Source: SIG673 sp964520875
GTDB lineage: Bacteria > Bacillota > Clostridia > Oscillospirales > CAG-272
DNA length: 12,114 nt
Direction: 5' to 3'
Assembly: GCA_964520875.1 (NCBI GenBank)
Contig: CAZFQJ010000043.1
Location: 1-12,114, forward strand
The notes under the pieces were generated by a model. The model searched no databases and had not been told where the DNA came from. It saw only the letters and a program-made list of their open reading frames with translations. Shown here in pieces: positions 5,551 to 12,114 of the stretch; the first letter of the stretch is position 1, and each line of letters opens with the position of its first letter. The position numbers and the translations under genes are program-made.

Positions 5551-6957
5551 TCAGCGGTCGAACTTCTTTGTCGCAACGCTCTGAATGAACTTGAATTCAA
5601 GATCGGAGAGAAGAGTGTCGGGACGTACCGCGGTCTTAGGCTCCTGAGGCTTCACCGTAACAGGCTGCTGCTGAGGAGCGGGCGCTGTATTGTGAACGGG
5701 GGCAGCCGCAGGCGTGGGGATAGGTCTCGCGTTCTGCTGAGGGGCGGGCGCGGGATTGGGAGCAACAGGGGGAACTACGGGGTTCTGCATAACCGGCTCT
5801 TCCTCGATAGCGTTATTGTTCATGGGATAATCGCGAAGCCCGCCGCTTCTCGTGGCTATAACGGTTATTTCGATCTTGTCGCCTATGTTGGGATCGAACT
5901 TAAGACCCCAGATTATCTTAACGTTCTTAGCCGCTTCTTTTCTTATGCTATTGGTGGCTTCGGTTATCTCGGAGAGCGCGACGTTCTCGTCGGCTATGAT
6001 GCTTATGATCATGCCGTCCGCTTCCTTGATAGAGGTCTCAAGAAGAGGACTGTTTATTGCGTGCTCGGCTGCGAGCATTGCCTTGTTGTCACCGGAAGCT
6101 ATACCGACTCCGATATGAGCGTCGCCGGAATTCTTGAGAATGGTGGTAACGTCGGCAAAGTCAAGGTTTATGTAGCTTTCGTCGTTTATAAGGCTGCAGA
6201 TGCTCTGAACGCCCTTGATGAGTATATCGTCCGCGGCTTTGAACGCCTCGGATACGGGAAGGGGCTTGTCCGAAAGAGCATTAAGACGCTCGTTGGGAAC
6301 TACTATTACCGCGTCAACGTTCTGACGGAGCTGGTTGATACCGTCTTCTGCCGCCGCCATACGGGATTCGCCTTCGAATTCGAAGGGCTTCGTAACTACC
6401 GCTACGGTAAGGATATCCATTTCCTTTGCCGCCTTGGCTATAACGGGAGAAGCACCGGTTCCGGTTCCGCCGCCCATACCTGCGGTTATGTAGAGCATAT
6501 CTACGCCTTCGAGCTTCTTCTTGATGAGATCGATAGACTCCTCCGCGGCTCTCTTTCCGCTTTCGGGATTAGCTCCGGCTCCGTGACCTCTCGTGGTCAT
6601 CTTACCTATCGCGATCTTATGCTTTACGGGAGAACTGCGAAGAACGGGAATATCGGTGTTGACCACTACCATTTCCGCGCTCTTGTCGCCGCTGAGGAAC
6701 ATACGGTTTACCGCGTTGTTTCCGCCGCCGCCGACTCCGAATACTTTTATATTTATCTTCTGAGCAAATTCGTCAAGATTATCGTCCCAACCTTCGATTC
6801 CGTCGTCTTCTTCTTCGATGTTGTCGTTTACGTTCTGAACGTTCTGAGCATACTCGGGTCTCGCCTGCTGAACGGGAGCGTGGGGAACCGCGGGAGTGCC
6901 TGTTCCGAAGGGGGTGTAGGAGTTAGACTGATTGTTGTTGTAGTTATCGAAAAACAT
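5551..6957 (-). CDS. ftsZ: Cell division GTPase FtsZ with extended N- and C-terminal tails
   Basis: FtsZ is the tubulin-like GTPase whose polymers form the division ring at mid-cell. This one has 468 residues, longer than the usual 350-400. The core begins at about residue 69 with INIKVFGVGGGGNNAVNRM. It then has the signature GGGTGTG (162-168), PFEFEG (191-196) and the T7 catalytic loop NLDFADV (N264, D266, D269), so GTP hydrolysis should be intact. The first 68 residues form an extra tail rich in Asn, Gln and Pro that ends in an acidic stretch. Residues 371-447 are a Pro/Ala/Gln-rich linker. The C-terminus LLSDLEFKFIQSVATKKFDR does not match the usual DIPxFLR-type peptide that binds FtsA and SepF, and the usual NITGG near residue 320 is replaced. 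The ATG at 6957 has AAAGGA seven bases upstream. It lies between a membrane protein gene and the wall-repeat gene, outside a recognisable dcw cluster. Confidence 0.95.
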   Translation of the reverse strand: MFFDNYNNNQSNSYTPFGTGTPAVPHAPVQQARPEYAQNVQNVNDNIEEEDDGIEGWDDNLDEFAQKINIKVFGVGGGGNNAVNRMFLSGDKSAEMVVVNTDIPVLRSSPVKHKIAIGKMTTRGHGAGANPESGKRAAEESIDLIKKKLEGVDMLYITAGMGGGTGTGASPVIAKAAKEMDILTVAVVTKPFEFEGESRMAAAEDGINQLRQNVDAVIVVPNERLNALSDKPLPVSEAFKAADDILIKGVQSICSLINDESYINLDFADVTTILKNSGDAHIGVGIASGDNKAMLAAEHAINSPLLETSIKEADGMIISIIADENVALSEITEATNSIRKEAAKNVKIIWGLKFDPNIGDKIEITVIATRSGGLRDYPMNNNAIEEEPVMQNPVVPPVAPNPAPAPQQNARPIPTPAAAPVHNTAPAPQQQPVTVKPQEPKTAVRPDTLLSDLEFKFIQSVATKKFDR

Positions 6958-7043
6958 TTTTATATCCTTTCCGCCAAAATCACTTTTAGTGTCGTACCGT
7001 GATCGGCTACCGAAAAATTTATTCAAATTCAGAGTATATTCTA

Positions 7044-7072
7044 ATCATACAACAAAAATTCCGAGATTGCAA
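7044..7072 (-). promoter_or_regulatory. Candidate proximal promoter of ftsZ
   Basis: Minus strand: TTGCAA (7072-7067), a 17-base spacer, TATGAT (7049-7044). It matches 4 of 6 and 5 of 6 consensus bases and lies about 85 bases before the ftsZ start in AT-rich DNA. Predicted by eye only. Confidence 0.5.
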
Positions 7073-7090
7073 TACTTAATTTATAAAGTT

Positions 7091-7119
7091 TTTAAAATGT
7101 TCACAAAATTTTATGTCAA
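7091..7119 (-). promoter_or_regulatory. Candidate distal promoter of ftsZ
   Basis: Minus strand: a perfect -35 TTGACA (7119-7114), a 17-base spacer, and a weaker -10 TTTAAA (7096-7091). The -35 overlaps the stop codon of the upstream membrane-protein gene. With the proximal candidate it would give ftsZ tandem promoters of its own. Confidence 0.4.
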
Positions 7120-7685
7120 GATAAAGAAATATAGGTGATTTTACCAGAAAAATGTCTGAAATAGTGGCTTTTGAGGATAAAAAAGTAGTCCGGACGTACC
7201 GTGAGAAGGTTCAGACCGTACCATTTTGCCGAGAGAATACGGTCCGAGCAAACGACTATGACGGGGTGATCGTATGACGCCGCTTCTTCGGAAGCGCATC
7301 TCAGAAATAACGGTTTGCGGGTCTTGCCGTAGCATTTTTCCGAAGTCAGGTATACGGAGGCGCGCTCGGCGCCGTATATCCAATTTTTTACGGTCTTGTG
7401 TAGGCTCATGTATCGAAATATGCAAAAAGCCGAAAATAATACGGCGAAGACCGATATCGCCGGAAAAAGCACGAAGAGAAAAGAGACCGCAAGAAGGAGC
7501 AAAGCGCTTTTTTCGAGGAGCGAGATCACAAGCGCAAACGTTCGCACGATCCTTGAAATAAAATTGAACTTTCGTATTTTTCGGTATATTCCGGTCACGG
7601 TGTTCCAAACGCCGCCTCCGCGCAGCTTTCGGATCAGGTATCCCGCATACGTCGATGAAGAGAGTCTTTCGTCGGGACAAGGCAT
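7116..7685 (-). CDS. Hypothetical membrane protein upstream of ftsZ
   Basis: I do not recognise this protein of about 189 residues (191 if the TTG at 7691 is used). It has a polar, basic N-terminal 45 residues, then an amphipathic stretch (RIVRTFALVISLLEK). Two hydrophobic helices follow at about 61-75 and 77-92, joined by a short FPAIS turn, which suggests a re-entrant hairpin or two short passes. The C-terminal 95 residues are soluble and include YDHPVIVVCSDRI and LLTVRPDYFFILKSHYF. AAGGAGG lies upstream but is 12 bases from the TTG and 18 from the ATG, both longer than usual, so the start is uncertain. This frame was chosen over an overlapping 179-codon frame because that one is improbably arginine-rich. 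It precedes ftsZ by 158 bases on the same strand. I found no convincing promoter of its own. Confidence 0.7.
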   Translation of the reverse strand: MPCPDERLSSSTYAGYLIRKLRGGGVWNTVTGIYRKIRKFNFISRIVRTFALVISLLEKSALLLLAVSFLFVLFPAISVFAVLFSAFCIFRYMSLHKTVKNWIYGAERASVYLTSEKCYGKTRKPLFLRCASEEAASYDHPVIVVCSDRILSAKWYGLNLLTVRPDYFFILKSHYFRHFSGKITYISLS

Positions 7686-7791
7686 TTTCAATTTTTTTAC
7701 GTTCCTCCTTGCTCGGATACTGTGTTTCGGTTTATTTTGGGTGAAGAGGGGTAAAATTATTCCCGAAAATATTAAATTTACAACTTACCGC

Positions 7792-7820
7792 TTGACAAAA
7801 ATGCTTTTTGAGTGTAAAAT
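7792..7820 (+). promoter_or_regulatory. SigA promoter of the topoisomerase B-subunit gene
   Basis: TTGACA (7792-7797), a 17-base spacer and TAAAAT (7815-7820) make a near-consensus promoter. The expected transcript start near 7827 leaves a leader of only about 25 bases. It lies in a 166-base divergent intergenic region shared with the membrane protein gene on the other strand. Confidence 0.88.
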
Positions 7821-7851
7821 TAACTGATAAACGTTTGAAAGGACGAGGAAA

Positions 7852-9900
7852 ATGCAGAAAGAAAATACTGATCCGGAGTACGGCAACCACAGTATAAGCA
7901 GTCTTAAAGGTGCGGAAAGAGTACGCGAAAAGCCGGAGGTAATATTCGGCTCAAAGGATCTTGAAGGTTGTATCCACGCATTTTTTGAAATACTGTCGAA
8001 CGCGGTCGACGAGGCAAGAGCGGGATTCGGTAAGGTCATCAATGTTACCGCATATACCGACCGTTCGATAGAGGTGGAGGACTACGGACGCGGAGTTCCT
8101 CTCGGTTACAACGAAAAAGAGGGAAGATATAACTGGGATCTGATATTCTGCGAGCTTTATGCCGGAGGAAAGTATAAATCTTCGAAGGATAGCGCGATGT
8201 ATGAGTATTCGCTCGGAACGAACGGACTCGGCGCTTGCGCCACGCAGTATGCGTCGGAGTTCATGCATGTGCGTTCGTACAACGGCGGAAAGCTTTCGGA
8301 GATAGATTTTGCCGGAGGAGAGCCAGTATCCGAGCTTAGGGTGCGCGAGCTTGAAAAGGGCGAGAAGAGAAGCGGTACCGTCATACATTGGAAGCCGGAT
8401 AACAGGATATTCACTTCCATTAGAATTAAAAGAGAGCGTTTTTCCGACATACTTCGCCGTCAGGCGGTGGTAAACAGCGGAATAAAGTTCCGTTTAAGGT
8501 GGCAGGAGGAAGACGGTAAATTCTCGGAAGAAGAGTATATATACGAGAACGGTATCACCGATTATGTCAAAGAGATAGCGGGCGAAAATACGATAACCGC
8601 ACCCGTATATTGGGAGGAGACCGTAAGCGGTAAGGTCGTAGGCTCAAACGACGGCGAGGAGGAGACGGACGAGGACGGATCCGATATAGCCTCCGGTGAG
8701 GAAAGCTATACTCTGAAGATGTCGGTAGCGTTTTGCATAAGCGCGCATAAGAACGCGATAGAATATTACCACAATTCAAGCTATCTCGAACACGGCGGTT
8801 CTCCGGAAAAAGCGGTACAGACCGCATTCGTATACGCCGTGGATAAGTACTGCCGCGATAACAGTAAATACACAAAAAACGAGAGCAAGCCCGTTTACAA
8901 GGATATTCTTGACTGTATAGTCCTCGTAACGAACTGCTTTTCGAATATAATCTCTTACGAAAATCAGACGAAAAAAGCAATATCGAATAAGTTTATACGT
9001 GACGAAATGATCGCCTTCTTCAAGAAGAATCTGGAGATATATTTCACCGAGAATCCTATGGAGGCGGAACGCTTTATAAATCAGGTGCTTATCAACAAAC
9101 GCAGCCGCGAGCAAGCGGAGAGCGCGAGGATAGACATCAAAAAGAAGCTTACCGGTAAGGTAGATATAGCGAACAGAGTCGAAAAGTTCGTCGGGTGCAA
9201 ATCAAAGGACCCTGAAAAAAGAGAGCTTTACATCGTTGAGGGGGATTCGGCTATGTCGTCGTGTAAGCTCGCGAGAAACGCCGAATTTCAGGCTATAATC
9301 CCCGTAAGAGGTAAGACTCTCAACTGTCTTAAAAGCTCTTATGACAAGATCTTTTCAAGCGATATAATAACGGATCTCATAAGAGTCATAGGCTGCGGAG
9401 TGGAGGTCGACAAGAAGATAAAGGGCGATATACCGCGTTTTGACCCGTCGGCTCTTCGTTGGAGCAAGATCATACTTTGTACCGATGCGGATGAGGACGG
9501 ATTTCAGATAAGAACCCTGTTGCTCACTCTCATATACAGACTGTTGCCATCGCTCATACCTATGGATAAGATATTTATAGCCGAATCTCCGCTCTTTGAG
9601 ATCACCGTGAAGGATAAGATATACTTTGCCTACGACGAACGGGAAAAGCTCAAGATATTGAAGGATATCGGAGATCAGAAATATACTATCCAGCGCTCGA
9701 AGGGTCTGGGCGAGAACGAGCCGGATATGATGTGGCAGACGACCATGAACCCCGCCACGAGACGGCTTATAAAGGTCACGGAGGCAGACGCCGCCGAGAC
9801 CGCCGAAATATTCGATACTCTGCTCGGAGATAACATTGCCGCAAGAAAGGTATACATTGCCGATAACGGCAGTAAGTATCTCGCAGACGCGGATATATAA
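7852..9900 (+). CDS. parE: Divergent type IIA topoisomerase ATPase subunit (ParE/GyrB-like)
   Basis: This 682-residue protein is the ATPase and TOPRIM half of a gyrase or topoisomerase IV. The GHKL ATPase domain has the catalytic Glu in EILSNAVDE (E46, with N50 and D53), the ATP-lid Gly motif DYGRG (77-81), GTNGLGA (122-128) and the QTK loop (372-374). The TOPRIM domain has EGDSA (E463) and DADEDG (D545, D547, D549), which bind Mg. The tail has SKGLGE and TTMNPATRRL. Many family signatures are altered: PEVIFG for PGMYIG, SNAVDE for DNSIDE, EGDSAMSS for EGDSAGG, and EDGFQI for xDGxHI. An acidic insert (EEETDEDGSD, about residue 265) lies in the transducer domain. Catalytic residues are all kept, so it should be active. 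GAGGAAA precedes the ATG. A terminator follows at once, and no A subunit is adjacent. GyrB versus ParE cannot be settled here. Confidence 0.88.
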   Translation: MQKENTDPEYGNHSISSLKGAERVREKPEVIFGSKDLEGCIHAFFEILSNAVDEARAGFGKVINVTAYTDRSIEVEDYGRGVPLGYNEKEGRYNWDLIFCELYAGGKYKSSKDSAMYEYSLGTNGLGACATQYASEFMHVRSYNGGKLSEIDFAGGEPVSELRVRELEKGEKRSGTVIHWKPDNRIFTSIRIKRERFSDILRRQAVVNSGIKFRLRWQEEDGKFSEEEYIYENGITDYVKEIAGENTITAPVYWEETVSGKVVGSNDGEEETDEDGSDIASGEESYTLKMSVAFCISAHKNAIEYYHNSSYLEHGGSPEKAVQTAFVYAVDKYCRDNSKYTKNESKPVYKDILDCIVLVTNCFSNIISYENQTKKAISNKFIRDEMIAFFKKNLEIYFTENPMEAERFINQVLINKRSREQAESARIDIKKKLTGKVDIANRVEKFVGCKSKDPEKRELYIVEGDSAMSSCKLARNAEFQAIIPVRGKTLNCLKSSYDKIFSSDIITDLIRVIGCGVEVDKKIKGDIPRFDPSALRWSKIILCTDADEDGFQIRTLLLTLIYRLLPSLIPMDKIFIAESPLFEITVKDKIYFAYDEREKLKILKDIGDQKYTIQRSKGLGENEPDMMWQTTMNPATRRLIKVTEADAAETAEIFDTLLGDNIAARKVYIADNGSKYLADADI

Positions 9901-9904
9901 GGCT

Positions 9905-9937
9905 AAAAGACACCGGACTTACATTCGGTGTCTTTTT
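9905..9937 (+). terminator. Intrinsic terminator of the topoisomerase gene
   Basis: AAAAGACACCG (9905-9915) pairs perfectly with CGGTGTCTTTT (9926-9936) around a 10-base loop, and the right arm ends in a T run. It begins five bases after the stop codon, so the topoisomerase gene is monocistronic. Confidence 0.93.
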
Positions 9938-10010
9938 CGGTTGAAATATGTCTGATTAATATTTAAATTATATTCACATCAAATACACTTTTTGGCGATA
10001 TAATTATAAA

Positions 10011-10085
10011 ATAACGGAAGGTAGGCAGCCGCATGCGGCTGCACTCTGCCGAGCGTAAGCATAAGAAAGGTCACGGTTAAACCAT
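10011..10085 (+). other. Possible structured 5' leader of the activase gene
   Basis: This region contains a perfect 18-base palindrome, GCAGCCGCATGCGGCTGC (10025-10042), GC-rich inside an AT-rich intergenic region. A competing pairing joins GGCAG (10024-10028) to CTGCC (10046-10050). A TATAAT at 9999-10004 could be a -10, but no good -35 precedes it. AAAGG (10066-10070) is too far from the ATG at 10086 for a normal ribosome site, and GGTTAAACC (10075-10083) can form a small pairing next to the start. I compared it from memory with common riboswitch classes and matched none. Confidence 0.45.
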
Positions 10086-12114
10086 ATGCTGAATATAGGA
10101 CTCGATATCGGATCGACAACGATCAAAAGCGCAGTGCTTGACGAGAACGGAAAATTGCTTTTCAGCTCTTACGAGAGACACTTTTCTCAGATACCTCCGA
10201 AGGCTACCGCGCTCATAGAAAAAATAAAAGAAAAATTCGAACTTACATCTGACGATGAGGTCGGAATATGTATATCAGGTTCCGCCGGAATGGGCTTTGC
10301 GGAGGATTCGGGACTTCCGTTCGTTCAAGAGGTCTATGCGACGAGAACGGCGGTAATGCGTTACTGTCCCGAGACCGACGCCGTTATAGAGCTTGGCGGC
10401 GAGGACGCGAAGATCCTTTTCCTTACGGGAGAGGACAGCGGCGAAAAGGAGCTTGAGGTAAGAATGAACGGCTCGTGTGCCGGGGGCACGGGAGCTTTCA
10501 TAGACCAAATGGCGACTCTTCTCGGTATAACGCCCGACGAAATGGAGGAGCAGGCTAAATCTTACGAAAAGATATACGTCATAGCTTCAAGGTGCGGAGT
10601 TTTTGCAAAGAGCGATATACAACCCCTTTTGAACCAGGGAGCGAGGATACCTGATATCTCCGCTTCGATCTTTTACGCCGTGGTAAACCAAACGGTAGCC
10701 GGTCTTGCCCAGGGCAGACAGATAAAGGGCAACGTGCTCTATCTCGGCGGACCTCTGACGTTCCATTCTCAGTTAAGAGCGGCGTTCGATTCGACTCTTA
10801 AGATAAAAGGCACCTGTCCCGAAAATTCGCTCTGCTTCGTTGCAATGGGCGCGGCTCTCGCTCCCAAGGATAAGAGCTATACCGTAAACGACATAATGAA
10901 CGCGATAGCGTGCAGAAAGCATAAAGGAACTTACAAATCCGTTTCTCCGCTGTTTGCCGATGAAAAGGAATACGAGGAGTTTCTCGAAAGGCACGGAAGA
11001 GATAAGGTCGAAAGAGGCGATCCCGAAAATACGACGGGAGACGTGTATCTCGGTATAGACGCCGGATCCACAACGCTTAAGTGCGCGGTCATAGACGACG
11101 AAGGCAGACTTCTTTCCTCCGTTTATATGCCCAACAGCGGCAATCCCGTTCCGCTAGTTCGCAAGTTTTTGAAGGAGTTTTATGAAAAATATCCGTCTCT
11201 TCATATAGCCTCGTCCGCTTCGACGGGCTATGGAGAAGAGATAATAAAGAACGCGTTTGGTCTCGATACCTCTACCGTTGAAACGGTAGCTCACTTCTAC
11301 GCCGCAAAGCATTTTAAGCCCGATGTCGATTTCATACTCGATATAGGCGGTCAGGATATAAAATGCTTTAAGATAGCCAACGGCACGATAGATAACATAT
11401 TCTTAAACGAGGCTTGCTCGTCCGGTTGCGGCTCGTTCTTGCAGACGTTTGCCGGAGCGCTTAAATACGATATAGCAGATTTTGCAAAGCTCGGACTCTT
11501 CGCCGACGCACCGGTCGATCTCGGTTCCCGTTGTACCGTTTTCATGAACTCATCGGTAAAGCAGGCGCAAAAGGACGGCGCGACGGTAGAGAATATCTCG
11601 GCGGGACTTTCCATGTCCGTCGTCAAGAACGCTCTCTATAAGGTCATTCGCGCAACCACAAAGGAAGCTTCCGTATCTCTCGGTAAGCACATAGTCGTTC
11701 AGGGCGGCACATTCTTTAACGACGCGGTGCTTCGTGCGTTTGAAAAAGAGATAGGAATGGACGTCGTAAGACCGGATATAGCCGGTCTTATGGGAGCATA
11801 CGGAGCGGCTTTGTACGCCATGGAGAACGCTCCGAAGGAAAGCACGCTCATTACCGCAAAGGCGCTTGAGGGCTTTGAACACGATGTGAAAGCCGTTACC
11901 TGTAAAGGCTGCACCAATAACTGTAAGCTTACCGTAAATACCTTCTACATAGACGGAAAGAGCACCGGAAAGTTCATAGCCGGTAACAGATGCGATACGC
12001 CGGTGTCCGGAAAGAAGGATCAAGGCGAAGCGCTCGATCTCTATGAGTATAAGCTCGGACTCCTTAATTCTCTTGAATCAAAGCCCGGAAAGCTCGGAAG
12101 AATAGGTATTCCGC
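10086..12114 (+). CDS. 2-hydroxyacyl-CoA dehydratase activase, two-module HgdC/BcrA type (3' end cut by window edge)
   Basis: The visible part is 676 residues of an activase related to HgdC and BcrA/BadF. These are iron-sulfur ATPases that push one electron into a partner dehydratase or reductase at the cost of ATP. There are two tandem acetate kinase/Hsp70-fold modules. The first has DIGSTTIK (7-14), CAGGTG with C131, and SRCGVF with C170. The second has DAGSTTLK (325-332), NEACSSGCG with C444, and SRCTVF with C483. Both cysteine pairs are 39 apart, the spacing of the cluster ligands in Acidaminococcus HgdC (C127, C166). After them comes a cysteine set C606-x2-C609-x3-C613 with GNRC (C636), then RIGIP, where family members of about 1400 residues continue into DUF2229 and HgdB-like domains. 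The ATG at 10086 lacks a well-placed ribosome site, but an in-frame stop lies just upstream (10062-10064). The substrate is unknown. Confidence 0.92.
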   Translation, partial: MLNIGLDIGSTTIKSAVLDENGKLLFSSYERHFSQIPPKATALIEKIKEKFELTSDDEVGICISGSAGMGFAEDSGLPFVQEVYATRTAVMRYCPETDAVIELGGEDAKILFLTGEDSGEKELEVRMNGSCAGGTGAFIDQMATLLGITPDEMEEQAKSYEKIYVIASRCGVFAKSDIQPLLNQGARIPDISASIFYAVVNQTVAGLAQGRQIKGNVLYLGGPLTFHSQLRAAFDSTLKIKGTCPENSLCFVAMGAALAPKDKSYTVNDIMNAIACRKHKGTYKSVSPLFADEKEYEEFLERHGRDKVERGDPENTTGDVYLGIDAGSTTLKCAVIDDEGRLLSSVYMPNSGNPVPLVRKFLKEFYEKYPSLHIASSASTGYGEEIIKNAFGLDTSTVETVAHFYAAKHFKPDVDFILDIGGQDIKCFKIANGTIDNIFLNEACSSGCGSFLQTFAGALKYDIADFAKLGLFADAPVDLGSRCTVFMNSSVKQAQKDGATVENISAGLSMSVVKNALYKVIRATTKEASVSLGKHIVVQGGTFFNDAVLRAFEKEIGMDVVRPDIAGLMGAYGAALYAMENAPKESTLITAKALEGFEHDVKAVTCKGCTNNCKLTVNTFYIDGKSTGKFIAGNRCDTPVSGKKDQGEALDLYEYKLGLLNSLESKPGKLGRIGIP

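Noticed and set aside
5692..7002. 436-codon open frame on the plus strand
   Set aside because: It is an antisense shadow of ftsZ, whose GTPase motifs are unmistakable on the minus strand.
7141..7680. 179-codon minus-strand frame overlapping the membrane protein
   Set aside because: Improbably rich in Arg with no domain-like order; the overlapping frame has clear membrane helices.
10011..10085. Match to glutamine, c-di-GMP-I, THF, cobalamin riboswitch or SRP RNA
   Set aside because: Only short fragments resemble these (ACGGAAGGTAGG, AAACCAT, GGAAGG...GCAGCC); the conserved cores and closing stems are missing.
1..12114. CRISPR arrays, insertion sequences, tRNA or rRNA genes, phage or toxin-antitoxin modules
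   Set aside because: None seen: no spaced direct repeats, transposase motifs or tRNA-like folds were found by reading either strand.

Overview
This looks like a piece of a Clostridia-type (Firmicutes) chromosome. The evidence is a groESL operon under a CIRCE (HrcA) operator, consensus sigma-70/SigA promoters, purine-rich Shine-Dalgarno sites (GGAGG, AGGGAG), an HgdC/BcrA-type 2-hydroxyacyl-CoA dehydratase activase typical of strict anaerobes, and heavy use of ATA and AGA codons. I see no tRNA, rRNA, CRISPR array, insertion sequence or phage gene. The window reads as core and housekeeping chromosome with some divergent family members. Genus cannot be decided from what is visible.

Layout. (1) Positions 1-1410, minus strand: groES then groEL (groEL is cut by the left edge), with promoter and CIRCE in front of groES. 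(2) 1510-4105, plus strand: a heavy-metal export operon. It has a perfect consensus promoter overlapped by a 12-2-12 SmtB-type operator, an ArsR/SmtB repressor with a complete alpha-5 zinc site, a free-standing heavy-metal-associated (HMA) domain protein, and a P1B-2 (Zn/Cd/Pb) ATPase that lacks its own HMA domain. (3) 4060-5416: a bidirectional terminator shared with a converging minus-strand pair, a membrane-anchored protein with cell-wall-binding-like repeats followed by a YjjG-type HAD nucleotidase. (4) 5551-7691, minus strand: ftsZ with long tails at both ends, preceded by an unrecognised two-helix membrane protein. (5) 7792-9937, plus strand: a divergent type IIA topoisomerase B subunit with its own promoter and terminator and no A subunit beside it. 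(6) 9938-12114, plus strand: an intergenic leader with an 18-bp perfect palindrome, then a large two-module activase that runs off the right edge.

How they work together. GroES/GroEL form the chaperonin and are repressed through CIRCE. The metal cassette is self-regulating: the repressor leaves the operator when it binds zinc-like ions, the small HMA protein can carry or sense metal, and the ATPase exports it. FtsZ, the wall-repeat protein and the two-helix membrane protein lie on one strand and may share envelope or division roles, but that rests on position only. The topoisomerase subunit and the activase look like independent transcription units.

No clear new multi-gene system is evident. 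The observations most worth a second look are the long N-terminal tail and atypical C-terminus of FtsZ, the likely CTG or ATT start of the wall-repeat protein behind a hairpin, the orphan divergent topoisomerase subunit, and the structured leader of the activase.
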